A DNA stretch of 52,354 bases from Clostridia bacterium (lineage in GTDB: Bacteria > Bacillota > Clostridia > Oscillospirales > CAG-272): positions 1 through 52,354 of the forward strand of contig JAFTKY010000017.1 of assembly GCA_017453005.1 (NCBI GenBank), read 5' to 3'. Shown here one piece after another: positions 41,314 to 49,730 of this stretch (position 1 is the stretch's first letter; every line of letters begins with the position of its first letter). Made by a program: the position numbers and the translations under genes. The notes under the pieces were generated by a model that worked only from the letters and a program-made list of their open reading frames with translations, had not been told where the DNA came from and did no database searches.

Positions 41314-41639
41314 ATTTCCGCTGCCGTGAGCTTGATGAGAAGCTGAAGATTGTCGGGCTGAACGGTTGCTTCGTGCGCCGCTTTGTTTCGGTGTATCTCT
41401 CCGCACCTCTGACACTTGTGCAGAATAATATATCCCTTTTTCGCGTCGTAGACAACCTTAACGGGCTCCATTTGTCCCTGACATTCACACGCTCTGTCTC
41501 CGGGGTTTATGTCAAGATGAAGCGACCACAGGCAAAACGGACAGTGATTGCGCGAGGTGTATCCAAGAGGCTTTACCTCGCTGCCGCAATGCGCGCAGAC
41601 AAAGCCGCTGTCATTCTTTGAAAATCTTTTCTGCTCCAT
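41310..41639 (-). CDS. RNHCP-domain protein
   Basis: This 109-residue cytoplasmic protein has the naming motif R-N-H-C-P-F-C-L-W-S-L-H (about 30-41). Two zinc-ribbon pairs, C-A-H-C (15-18) and C-Q-R-C (about 76-79), frame the fold. The function is unknown; the fold suggests nucleic acid or zinc binding. It is coupled to the lipoprotein downstream and to the deacetylase upstream. Confidence 0.9.
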   Translation of the reverse strand: MEQKRFSKNDSGFVCAHCGSEVKPLGYTSRNHCPFCLWSLHLDINPGDRACECQGQMEPVKVVYDAKKGYIILHKCQRCGEIHRNKAAHEATVQPDNLQLLIKLTAAEI

Positions 41640-41640
41640 A

Positions 41641-42492
41641 TTACTTGACCTTGACCGTCTCGCCGGGCTCGACCTTTATAAGTCTGCCGTCGCAGTCAAA
41701 CCAGACCGTCTGGCAGGACGGGTTTTTGACGAGACTGCCGTTCATGGAGAACTGAAGGGAATTGTATGCGGCAACGTAATCGTATATTTCAATATTCGTT
41801 GCGTACCAGACCTCGTCGTGTCCGCCCGCCTTTTCGCAGAACTCCTCAATTCGCTCCCAGTTGTTATCGTTTTCAAACTCGTATGCGTGTCCCCAAACGT
41901 AGAAAAGATAAGTCTTATTCCAAAAATCAAGCTCGGGTGCGAGAAATCTTTCAAGATATACGAAAAGGTTGGGGTCGTTGTGGTGGCAGGTTGCAGGCAT
42001 ACGCAGCCATCTGTCCGAGGGGACGACGAAATTGCCCGTACACTCGGTCGTGCGCGCGTATACTATTCCCGCGCCGCCGAGCACCTCGGCGGTCATTTCG
42101 CTTGACGTTCCCATGGGATACGCACAGCCGCGTACTATTCTTCCGAAATATCCCTCAAGAAGCTCTCTGTCCTTGACTACCTCGTAGGTCGCAAGAGTGC
42201 GGGGAAGTCTGTCAAGGAAGGGGTGAGTGTGACAGTGTATAGCTATCTCGTGGTTTTTGCCAAGCTCACCGTTGTACGCCTCAATAGCCTCGCGGCGCGC
42301 CATAGGTCTGTGTATCGCGCCTGCGGGAAATTCGCGCTCCTCTGCAAGCAGATGTATGCTGTTGAGGTTGAACGTGCCTTTAAGTCCGTTTTTATTTAAA
42401 ATCTCCATCAGGCGCTTGTCCTGCTGGACGCCGTCATCATAGCTGAAGGTCAGAGCCTTGGCTCTGCCGCCGGGATATCTCATGAAAATCAT
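41641..42492 (-). CDS. Polysaccharide deacetylase family protein
   Basis: This 283-residue protein has a carbohydrate-esterase-4-like NodB fold. T-F-S-Y-D-D-G (about 14-20) holds the catalytic Asp pair, and I-A-I-H-C-H-T-H-P-F (about 75-84) holds the metal His pair. There is no signal peptide, so it acts in the cytoplasm or on a small intracellular substrate. The start uses AAGGAG eight bases before the ATG. It is the first gene of the operon down to 39598. Confidence 0.88.
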   Translation of the reverse strand: MIFMRYPGGRAKALTFSYDDGVQQDKRLMEILNKNGLKGTFNLNSIHLLAEEREFPAGAIHRPMARREAIEAYNGELGKNHEIAIHCHTHPFLDRLPRTLATYEVVKDRELLEGYFGRIVRGCAYPMGTSSEMTAEVLGGAGIVYARTTECTGNFVVPSDRWLRMPATCHHNDPNLFVYLERFLAPELDFWNKTYLFYVWGHAYEFENDNNWERIEEFCEKAGGHDEVWYATNIEIYDYVAAYNSLQFSMNGSLVKNPSCQTVWFDCDGRLIKVEPGETVKVK

Positions 42493-42524
42493 ATAGCTTC
42501 TCCTTATATGTTACTCCAAATTCA

Positions 42525-42553
42525 ATTATATACTTTTTACACAGAAAAGTCAA
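42525..42553 (-). promoter_or_regulatory. Promoter of the deacetylase operon
   Basis: On the - strand TTGACT (42548-42553) and TATAAT (42525-42530) are separated by 17 bp. Confidence 0.75.
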
Positions 42554-42616
42554 TATTTTTGTGTGCAAAATAGTATACAAAACAAAAAAATAGTGTAGAA
42601 AAAAAGACGAAATATA

Positions 42617-42645
42617 TTGACTTGAATGGATAAAAATGTTATAAT
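42617..42645 (+). promoter_or_regulatory. Promoter of the 42709 gene
   Basis: TTGACT (42617-42622), 17-bp spacer and TATAAT (42640-42645), back to back with the divergent deacetylase promoter. Confidence 0.75.
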
Positions 42646-42708
42646 AAATAAAATTGTGTTTTAACCTACTAAAGTGCACGAAACACACAATCGGAGGTCC
42701 CCCTAAAA

Positions 42709-44781
42709 ATGAATATCCCTTTTTGTAACGAGCAAAAAACCGAATGGTATCTTAAAGGCCTTGACTGCATGGACGGTGTCTGCGGTCTTAAGGTCAGCTT
42801 TTCAAACAGCAGCACGTGGAACTGTCACAAGGCGGTAGTATACGCAAACGGCGAGCCTGTCGGATGCGCCATGCTGGCAAACGCAAACGCCACGGACGAG
42901 GTGTGCTTTGAAATCCAGGAAACCAAAGGTATCGTTGATATATGTATAAAGACGAATGAGCCCACGCGGATACACAGTATATCCGTCGCCGCTCCCGAGG
43001 AGTACAAAAATCTGTCACCCGAGACGGCACAGACAAGCTATATTGACAACGGCATCAGCTCGTGGGAGGCAGTCGATATGCTTGGCAGACGCGTCGCCAC
43101 CGCCGAGGAGGTTGGAGAGAGACGCCCCGACAAAAAGGTTGGAATATTCTATTGGACGTGGAGAGACGCGCACCGCAACCTCCGTCCCATAAATCTCACA
43201 AAGCTTTTGGCTGAGTGCCCTGAGGCGGAGTTCGACCCGGACCATCCCGCATGGGGAACGCCTGACCTGCAGTGTCATTGGAACGAGCCGGGCATGGGAT
43301 TTTATCTTAACAGCGACCCGTACGTATTGCGCAAGCACGCGGTAATGCTTGCCGATGCGGATATAGATTTCGTGGTGTTTGACTGCACCAACGGAAGCTT
43401 TTTGTGGAAGGACGGCTACGAGCCGTTGCTTCGCGAATTTGCTAAGGCGCGTGAGGACGGAATTAAAGCTCCACAGGTCGCGTTTATGCTCAACTTCGCG
43501 GCGATGGAGTTCAGCGAGCACATGATACGCGCGCTCTATCAAGACCTTTACCGTCCCAGCAAATATAAGGACTTGTGGTTTACGCTTGACGGCAAGCCCC
43601 TTATTATGGCTTATCCCGACAGCCTTCCCAAGGAGGGTGTATGCGAGCAGGATACAAGACTTCTCGACGAGATAAGAGAATTTTTCGCATTCCGTCCCGG
43701 TCAGCCGCTTTACTACGGCGGACCTAACGGTCCTCACAAGAATACGCAGTGGGGCTGGCTTGAAATGGCGCCCCAGCATAAATACTGTGAGCGCGAGGAC
43801 GGAGGATGCGAGATGATGACTGTTGGCGTTGCGCAGAACGCGCGCGACGGCAGAATATGCACCTACTTCAACGACGAGGGAACGTACGGCAGAAGCTACA
43901 CCAAGGCAGACGGACATTCAAAGCTCACAAGTCAGTCCTATAAGTACGGATATAACTTTGAGGAGCAGTGGAAAAACGCCCTTGAGGCAGATCCCGACAT
44001 CGTATTTATCACGGGTTGGAACGAATGGCAGATGGGAAGATGTCACGATTGCTGGATACTTGACCCCGATTCCAAGCAGATAGCCTTCGTTGACCAGTAT
44101 GACCGTGAGCACAGCCGTGACATTGAGCCTGATATAGACGGCTACCTTGACACATACTATCTCCAGATGATAAACAGCATTCGCAAATTCAAGGGCGCTG
44201 CGCCCCGCGTCAATGCCTCGGCGGAAAAGAGTATTGCTCTTGACGGCGGTAAGGCAGAGTGGGACGGCGTGCTTCCCGCGTATGAGAATACAAGGGGAGC
44301 TGTAAACCGCGACTTTGACGGATACAAGGGCTGTCATTACGTAAATGACAGCGCGAGAAACGAGATAATCAGCTCCCGCGTTGCGCGTGACGAGAGCAGT
44401 GTTTATTTCTACGTTGAGTGTGCCGATAAGCTCACAAGCCCCTCGGATAGCGGCTGGATGACGCTTTATATCGACGCGGACAGACAAAAGTCCACGGGCT
44501 GGGAGGGCTACGATTTCAGAATTTGTCACACTGTTGACGGCGCTGTGGTTGAGGCGTGCGTTGGTGACGGCTTTGAGTGGAAGACAGTAGGCACTGCAAA
44601 GAGAGTTATAGGCGAGGACTATCTTGCCATTGAGGTCGACAGAGCAGCTCTCGGACTTTGCGGCAGCCTTGATTTTGAATTTAAGTGGAGCGACAATATG
44701 CAGACTGCGTCCGTTATGGATTTCTACTACAACGGCGACTGCGCGCCTCACGGAAGATTTAATTACCTGTATAAAGAATAA
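42709..44781 (+). CDS. Large glycoside-hydrolase-like protein
   Basis: This 690-residue protein has three parts. Residues about 10-105 form a beta-rich segment that may be a carbohydrate-binding domain. Residues about 140-500 resemble a TIM-barrel hydrolase of the GH71/GH99 kind: I-F-Y-W-T-W-R-D-A-H, D-F-V-V-F-D-C-T-N, L-W-F-T-L-D-G-K-P-L-I and V-F-I-T-G-W-N-E-W, the last typical of an active-site Trp/Glu strand. Residues about 515-690 form another beta-rich domain, possibly CBM9-like (Y-F-Y-V-E-C-A-D-K). There is no signal peptide. The family assignment is tentative and the substrate is unknown. RBS GGAGGT. Confidence 0.68.
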   Translation: MNIPFCNEQKTEWYLKGLDCMDGVCGLKVSFSNSSTWNCHKAVVYANGEPVGCAMLANANATDEVCFEIQETKGIVDICIKTNEPTRIHSISVAAPEEYKNLSPETAQTSYIDNGISSWEAVDMLGRRVATAEEVGERRPDKKVGIFYWTWRDAHRNLRPINLTKLLAECPEAEFDPDHPAWGTPDLQCHWNEPGMGFYLNSDPYVLRKHAVMLADADIDFVVFDCTNGSFLWKDGYEPLLREFAKAREDGIKAPQVAFMLNFAAMEFSEHMIRALYQDLYRPSKYKDLWFTLDGKPLIMAYPDSLPKEGVCEQDTRLLDEIREFFAFRPGQPLYYGGPNGPHKNTQWGWLEMAPQHKYCEREDGGCEMMTVGVAQNARDGRICTYFNDEGTYGRSYTKADGHSKLTSQSYKYGYNFEEQWKNALEADPDIVFITGWNEWQMGRCHDCWILDPDSKQIAFVDQYDREHSRDIEPDIDGYLDTYYLQMINSIRKFKGAAPRVNASAEKSIALDGGKAEWDGVLPAYENTRGAVNRDFDGYKGCHYVNDSARNEIISSRVARDESSVYFYVECADKLTSPSDSGWMTLYIDADRQKSTGWEGYDFRICHTVDGAVVEACVGDGFEWKTVGTAKRVIGEDYLAIEVDRAALGLCGSLDFEFKWSDNMQTASVMDFYYNGDCAPHGRFNYLYKE

Positions 44782-44787
44782 AAGACG

Positions 44788-44817
44788 GCTCGGGAGCGTT
44801 GCGCTCCCGAGCTTTTT
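44788..44817 (+). terminator. Terminator of the 42709 gene
   Basis: GCTCGGGAGCG-TTG-CGCTCCCGAGC with five T residues. Confidence 0.95.
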
Positions 44818-44869
44818 GTATTTTATTATTGTAAATTTGTATTTTAATATTCCAAATTTTTTATATCTA

Positions 44870-44898
44870 TTGACAAAGCACAAAAACTAATGTATAAT
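44870..44898 (+). promoter_or_regulatory. Promoter of pflB-pflA
   Basis: Perfect TTGACA (44870-44875), 17-bp spacer and TATAAT (44893-44898), followed by a leader of about 165 nt. Confidence 0.88.
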
Positions 44899-44914
44899 TA
44901 TCTTGTAAAAAAAC

Positions 44915-44985
44915 ATCGTATGACTGACGGGGCACGCGGATAACCGCGGGGGAATGCGGTGAATATTTGCCGACCGTCTGGGCGA
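44915..44985 (+). promoter_or_regulatory. ZTP (pfl-motif) riboswitch
   Basis: The leader carries the conserved 3' core GCCGACCGTCTGGGC (44969-44983) and a 5' portion with ACGGGGCACGCGG and an inner hairpin CGCGG/CCGCG. This matches the pfl motif that senses ZMP/ZTP, a signal of low 10-formyl-tetrahydrofolate. Formate from Pfl feeds formyl-tetrahydrofolate, so its place upstream of pflB makes physiological sense. The assignment rests on motif memory and position. Confidence 0.85.
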
Positions 44986-45014
44986 TTCAATGTTTTGGTT
45001 GAATTGTCCTTTTT
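44980..45014 (+). terminator. Riboswitch-controlled terminator
   Basis: GGGCGATTCAA (44980-44990) pairs with TTGAATTGTCC (44999-45009, with G-U pairs), followed by five T residues. Its first arm uses the last conserved bases of the riboswitch, so ligand binding should prevent it from forming. Confidence 0.8.
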
Positions 45015-45072
45015 GTTTGTATATAGACATAGAGATATACCGATATGAAAAATAATAGAAAGGAAGAGATAT

Positions 45073-47304
45073 ATGGAACACAAGAACTGGAACGGATTTA
45101 AAAAGGGCGTATGGCAGGATGAGATAAACGTACGCGACTTTATTCAGCAGAACTATAAGGAATATCTTGGTGACGGCAGCTTTTTGTCGGGACCCACGGA
45201 CAGAACGAATAAGCTCATGGAGAGAGTGAACGCGCTCTTTACGCTTGAGCGTCAGTGCGGAGGCGTGCTTGATATAGATACCGCAACGGTATCCTCGCTT
45301 ACGAGCTACAGCCCCGGATACGTAGATAAGGAAAACGAGATAATCGTAGGACTTCAGACCAACCGACCCTTAAAGCGCGGAGTAAACCCCTTCGGCGGCA
45401 TGAGAATGGTGCGTCAGGCGTGTGAGGCGTACGGATACAAGCTCAGCGAAAAGGTGGAGGAGGAATTCCGCTACCGCACTACGCACAACGACGCCGTTTT
45501 CCGCGGATATACCGAGGAGATGCGCGCGGCGCGTAAGTCTCACGTTATCACGGGACTTCCCGACGCGTACGGCAGAGGAAGAATTATCGGTGACTACCGC
45601 AGAGTTGCGCTTTACGGTGTCGATAAGCTTATCGCAGAAAAGAAAAACGACAGAAAAAAGATAGCAGAGGGCAATTTCACCACCGAGCTTATCCGTCTTA
45701 ACGAGGAGGTATCAAAGCAGATAACCTTCCTTGGCTACATGAAGGATATGGCGGCTATGTACGGCTATGACATCAGCCAGCCCGCAGAGAACGCTCGTGA
45801 GGCTATTCAGTGGACGTATTTTGCATATCTTGCATCCATCAAGGAGCAGAATGGCGCGGCTATGTCGCTTGGACGCGTCAGCACCTTCTTTGATATTTAC
45901 ATTGAGAGAGATATTCAGAGCGGCATTCTTACCGAGGCGGGCGCGCAGGAGCTTATAGACGATTTCGTTATCAAGCTCCGTCTTGCAAGACATCTCCGCA
46001 CGCCCGAATATAACGAGCTTTTCGGCGGCGACCCCATGTGGATAACCGAGGCTGTCGGAGGAATGGGCGAGGACGGAAGAACGCTTGTCACCAAGGGAAG
46101 CTTCCGTATTCTCAACACACTCTATACGCTCGGCTCGTCTCCCGAGCCTAACCTCACGGTGCTCTGGTCAACGGCTCTTCCCGAGGGCTTTAAGAAGTTC
46201 TGCGCGAAGGTGTCCAAGGATACGGACTCCATTCAGTATGAAAACGATGACGTTATGCGTCCCATTTACGGCGACGATTACGCTATAGCCTGCTGCGTAT
46301 CGGCTATGAAGGTCGGTAAGCAGATGCAGTTCTTCGGCGCAAGATGTAACCTTGCAAAGCTTCTTCTTATCGCAATAAACGGTGGCTACGATACGAGCAG
46401 CGGTATGCACATCGGACCTCAGATGCCCGTGCTTGACGGCAGCAAGCTTGACTATGATACGGTCATGGAGAGATACGATATTTATATCTCCTGGCTCAGC
46501 CGTCTGTACGTAAACACCATGAATATCATTCACTATATGCACGACAAGTATGCGTACGAAAAGACGCAGATGGCTCTCCACGATACAGACGTAGGACGCT
46601 TTATGGCGTTTGGTATCGCGGGACTGTCCGTTGTTGCGGACTCGCTCAGCGCGATAAAGTTCGCAAGCGTTACTCCCGTGAAAAATGACAGCGGATTTAT
46701 TACCGACTTCGTGACCGTGGGTGATTTCCCCAAGTACGGAAACGACGACGACAGAGTTGACCTTATCGCAAAGGAAATGACCCACAAGGTTATATGTGAG
46801 CTTCGCAAGACCCCCGCATACAGAAACGCGGAGCATACGCTTTCCGTGCTCACCATTACGTCAAACGTAATGTACGGTAAGAACACGGGCGCAACACCCG
46901 ACGGCAGAAAGGCTTGCTCGCCCTTTGCCCCCGGTGCAAACCCCATGCACAACCGTGAGGAAAACGGCGCGCTTGCGTCTCTTAACTCGGTAGCGAAGAT
47001 AAGCTATGACGATTGTCGCGACGGTATCTCAAATACCTTCTCGATAACCCCCGAGGCGCTCGGCAGAACGGACGGCGAGAGAATTGACAACCTCGTATCT
47101 ATTCTTGACGGATATTTCTCAAAGGGCGCGCATCATATAAACGTAAACGTGCTCAATCGCGAGACGCTCATGGCGGCGTATGAGAACCCCGAGGCATACC
47201 CCAACCTCACGATAAGAGTTTCGGGCTACGCCGTAAACTTCAATAAGCTTTCCCGTGAGCAGCAGCGCGAGGTCATCAGCCGTACCTTCCACGAAAGCTT
47301 ATGA
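45073..47304 (+). CDS. pflB: Formate acetyltransferase (pyruvate formate-lyase)
   Basis: This 743-residue glycyl-radical enzyme converts pyruvate plus CoA to acetyl-CoA plus formate. The radical glycine is Gly718 in R-V-S-G-Y-A-V, and the active-site Cys pair is C407-C408 in I-A-C-C-V. Length and motifs match PflB. It overlaps pflA by four bases. Confidence 0.97.
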   Translation: MEHKNWNGFKKGVWQDEINVRDFIQQNYKEYLGDGSFLSGPTDRTNKLMERVNALFTLERQCGGVLDIDTATVSSLTSYSPGYVDKENEIIVGLQTNRPLKRGVNPFGGMRMVRQACEAYGYKLSEKVEEEFRYRTTHNDAVFRGYTEEMRAARKSHVITGLPDAYGRGRIIGDYRRVALYGVDKLIAEKKNDRKKIAEGNFTTELIRLNEEVSKQITFLGYMKDMAAMYGYDISQPAENAREAIQWTYFAYLASIKEQNGAAMSLGRVSTFFDIYIERDIQSGILTEAGAQELIDDFVIKLRLARHLRTPEYNELFGGDPMWITEAVGGMGEDGRTLVTKGSFRILNTLYTLGSSPEPNLTVLWSTALPEGFKKFCAKVSKDTDSIQYENDDVMRPIYGDDYAIACCVSAMKVGKQMQFFGARCNLAKLLLIAINGGYDTSSGMHIGPQMPVLDGSKLDYDTVMERYDIYISWLSRLYVNTMNIIHYMHDKYAYEKTQMALHDTDVGRFMAFGIAGLSVVADSLSAIKFASVTPVKNDSGFITDFVTVGDFPKYGNDDDRVDLIAKEMTHKVICELRKTPAYRNAEHTLSVLTITSNVMYGKNTGATPDGRKACSPFAPGANPMHNREENGALASLNSVAKISYDDCRDGISNTFSITPEALGRTDGERIDNLVSILDGYFSKGAHHINVNVLNRETLMAAYENPEAYPNLTIRVSGYAVNFNKLSREQQREVISRTFHESL

Positions 47305-48008
47305 GCGAGATAAAGGGATATATACATTCCATACAGAGCCTTGGAACTCTGGACGGCCCGGGCGTTCGCTTCGTAGTCTTTTTGCAGGGCTGCAATCTTC
47401 GCTGCAAATGCTGTCATAATCCCGACACGTGGGAATGTGGCGGCAAGGAATACACACCCGAGGAGATTGTCAGCCGAGTGCTGCGATTTCGCGAGTATTT
47501 CGGACGTGACGGAGGAATAACGCTTTCAGGAGGCGAGCCGTTGCTTCAGGCTGACTTTGCCCGCAGAGTTTTCGAGATGTGTCACGGAGAGGGAATAAAC
47601 ACCTGCCTTGATACGTCGGGAAGTGTTTTGAATGAAAAGACAAAGAGCCTGCTTGAGCATACCGACCGCGTGCTGCTTGACATCAAGTACACAAACGACG
47701 CAGACTACCGCGAAAACGCAGGCTGCTCTATGCGAGCACCGATGGATTTTCTCAAATATCTGAATGAGAAAAGCATCCCCACCACGCTCCGTCAGGTTAT
47801 TATACCGACGGTGAACGATGGAGAGGAGAACATTCTCGCACTCAGGGACATAGTAAAGGCTCACGCTTGTGTGGATAAGGTGGAGCTGTTGCCGTTCCGC
47901 AAGATATGTCAGGTCAAATATGATAATATGGGAATTGAATTTCCGTTTGGACATCTCCCCGAGCCCACGCGAGATAAAATGGCAGAGCTTGAGGGTATGC
48001 TCAGATAA
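47301..48008 (+). CDS. pflA: Pyruvate formate-lyase activating enzyme
   Basis: This 235-residue radical SAM enzyme makes the glycyl radical on PflB. The cluster motif C-N-L-R-C-K-C-C (C-x3-C-x2-C) lies at about 31-38. The typical [10 protein letters not shown] segment is at about 72-81. It is coupled to pflB by ATGA. Confidence 0.96.
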   Translation: MSEIKGYIHSIQSLGTLDGPGVRFVVFLQGCNLRCKCCHNPDTWECGGKEYTPEEIVSRVLRFREYFGRDGGITLSGGEPLLQADFARRVFEMCHGEGINTCLDTSGSVLNEKTKSLLEHTDRVLLDIKYTNDADYRENAGCSMRAPMDFLKYLNEKSIPTTLRQVIIPTVNDGEENILALRDIVKAHACVDKVELLPFRKICQVKYDNMGIEFPFGHLPEPTRDKMAELEGMLR

Positions 48009-48037
48009 AAAATCCGACCTTTTAAAGGTCGGATTTT
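48007..48037. terminator. Bidirectional terminator after pflA
   Basis: AAAAAATCCGACCTTT pairs with AAAGGTCGGATTTTT with a tight loop, giving A and T runs on both sides. Confidence 0.9.
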
Positions 48038-48039
48038 TG

Positions 48040-48708
48040 TTATTGTTGATCTGTTGTGCCTTTGTCCTCGGAGGATGCTTCTGTGACTTCCTGCTCGTTG
48101 TTTGCAGTATCCTGCACAGGCTCGGAGCTGTCAAACGTGCTGTTGTATACGTCAGAGAAATTCTGTCCTTGTGCATCGACTGCAGGCTCTTCCTCGGGGA
48201 GATTTTTGAGCTTACCTTGAGCAACGAGACCGATTATAAGGTAGATGAGTACCCAGATATGGAACAGAATGTCAACTATCATTTCAATGTTGAAGCCGTA
48301 CAGATAGAACATACCGAGGGTATCAATTCCGAAAAGCACGGTTGCACCTACAAGCCATCCGGAGCTCTTTTTTGATGCCACCCAGCAAAGCAGATATATA
48401 AGGATAAGCACCACTGCAAGCACGACCATTATCCAATAGAACGTGGGGTTCATAAATTCAAATGCTTCGGCGTCCTCGTAGTATTCCGCAGGCATCCTGC
48501 CGCACATTACGGCGCCGAGGCTTACGAAATAATAGGGAATAGCTGCCGAGAAAAGAAAATACGTGGCGCTGCCAAGTGAAATAAAGAGGATGTTTACCGC
48601 AGTGAATATTATCATCATAAGAAGGTTCATTCTTGCGGTGTTGTACTTTAATTCAAGCTGTGCCTTTTGCGGCAAGACCTGAAAATTGTTGTTTCTGAAA
48701 AGTCCCAT
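48040..48708 (-). CDS. Hypothetical four-pass membrane protein
   Basis: This 222-residue protein has four predicted membrane segments (about 28-52, 88-109, 116-134 and 140-160) and an acidic, Ser/Thr/Gln-rich cytoplasmic C-terminus (about 170-222). I recognise no family. It follows the nicotinamidase-like gene by 11 bases and may be co-transcribed. Confidence 0.75.
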   Translation of the reverse strand: MGLFRNNNFQVLPQKAQLELKYNTARMNLLMMIIFTAVNILFISLGSATYFLFSAAIPYYFVSLGAVMCGRMPAEYYEDAEAFEFMNPTFYWIMVVLAVVLILIYLLCWVASKKSSGWLVGATVLFGIDTLGMFYLYGFNIEMIVDILFHIWVLIYLIIGLVAQGKLKNLPEEEPAVDAQGQNFSDVYNSTFDSSEPVQDTANNEQEVTEASSEDKGTTDQQ

Positions 48709-48719
48709 AGCAGTCTCCT

Positions 48720-49232
48720 TTATTCGTTAATTATTTTTATCTGACACATTTTCATAGCGTCAAGTGCGGTCTTGTGGCTTTCGGGGGTCACGCCCGCGCA
48801 AGCCCGGGCATCAACTATGACGGGAATTTCGGGGAAATACGCCTTCACTATCATTGCGTTTGAGATGACGCATATATCCGTGCAAAGTCCTGCAAAGGTG
48901 ATACTCTCAATATCAGCTTCTTTTGCAAGCACGTCGGGGAGCTGACTTGAGCCAAAGGTTATTTTGTCAATAGCATCGGTTTTACGCAAAGCATCAAGCT
49001 CGGCGCGTATCTCCCAGCCGTGAGTACCCTTTATACAGTGCGGAACGGGAAGATTTTTGCCCTCCTGCGTGTCCATGTAATTTTCCGTGTGCGTGTCACG
49101 TGTGAAGATCACCTTTCCGTCAAAGCTCTCGATCAGACCTTTAACGTACGGCACTATCGCCACCGCCTCGGGCGTGCCCAGAGCGCCGTCGATAAAGTCG
49201 TTTTGCATATCTACCACAACAAGAATTTTCAT
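48720..49232 (-). CDS. Nicotinamidase-like cysteine hydrolase
   Basis: This 170-residue isochorismatase-fold enzyme has V-V-V-D-M-Q-N-D-F (catalytic Asp8 region), T-R-D-T-H-T-E-N-Y (metal or substrate His) and nucleophilic Cys in G-L-C-T-D-I-C-V (about 122-129). It could deamidate nicotinamide to nicotinate (PncA) or act on a related amide. The ATG at 49232 has GGAGG; a longer reading frame adds 26 residues with no site. Confidence 0.85.
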   Translation of the reverse strand: MKILVVVDMQNDFIDGALGTPEAVAIVPYVKGLIESFDGKVIFTRDTHTENYMDTQEGKNLPVPHCIKGTHGWEIRAELDALRKTDAIDKITFGSSQLPDVLAKEADIESITFAGLCTDICVISNAMIVKAYFPEIPVIVDARACAGVTPESHKTALDAMKMCQIKIINE

Positions 49233-49398
49233 GTGAGAAAACCTCCGTCTTAATCTATGCTTTATTTTACCACAAAATTCTATACCCGTCAAGTGGTGAG
49301 AGAAAAGCATTTTCAGTATTTCACGTCTTAATTTATACTGTGAGCTTTAGCGATTTTATTTTAATTTACGAGAAAAGTTCTTGAAAGAGGGAGGGGGT

Positions 49399-49448
49399 AA
49401 AGGGGGAGGGAGAGAACTTCTTTTAAGAAGTTCTCTCCCTCCCCCTTT
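49399..49448. repeat. 24-bp perfect palindrome with a two-base loop
   Basis: An AAAGGGGGAGGGAGAGAACT-type arm (49399-49422) pairs perfectly with its reverse complement (49425-49448). It lies just after the DUF896 gene. On the - strand the 3' side has only three T residues, so it is a weak terminator. It looks like a dispersed palindromic element. Confidence 0.75.
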
Positions 49449-49450
49449 TA

Positions 49451-49657
49451 TCACTTACCCTTATTCAATTTCTTCTTCGTGCCGTCGGGGTATTGAACCG
49501 TGGTGTTGTTGAGAGTTGCTCTCAGGTCGCCAACGTATGACTCAATATACTCACGGCGGAGAGCGTCGCGTTCCGCGAGCTCCTCGGGTGTAAGCGTTTC
49601 GCCTGCCTTGACACGGCGGGCGTATTCGTTTATCTTATCAATTTTTTCTTGTGTCAT
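49451..49657 (-). CDS. DUF896 (YnzC-like) protein
   Basis: This 68-residue protein has the typical K-I-N-E-Y-A-R-R-V-K-A-G-E-T-L-T-P-E-E start and the R-R-E-Y-I-E-S-Y-V-G-D-L-R segment. The family (UPF0291) is of unknown role, tied to the SOS locus in Bacillus. It stands alone here between nicotinamidase and pheT. Confidence 0.92.
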   Translation of the reverse strand: MTQEKIDKINEYARRVKAGETLTPEELAERDALRREYIESYVGDLRATLNNTTVQYPDGTKKKLNKGK

Positions 49658-49730
49658 GTTACGTTTCCTTTATACTTGATAGCGTTTTGCGCTCGCGCAA
49701 AAGGCGGGCTTTGAGGTGAGCCTCAAAGCA

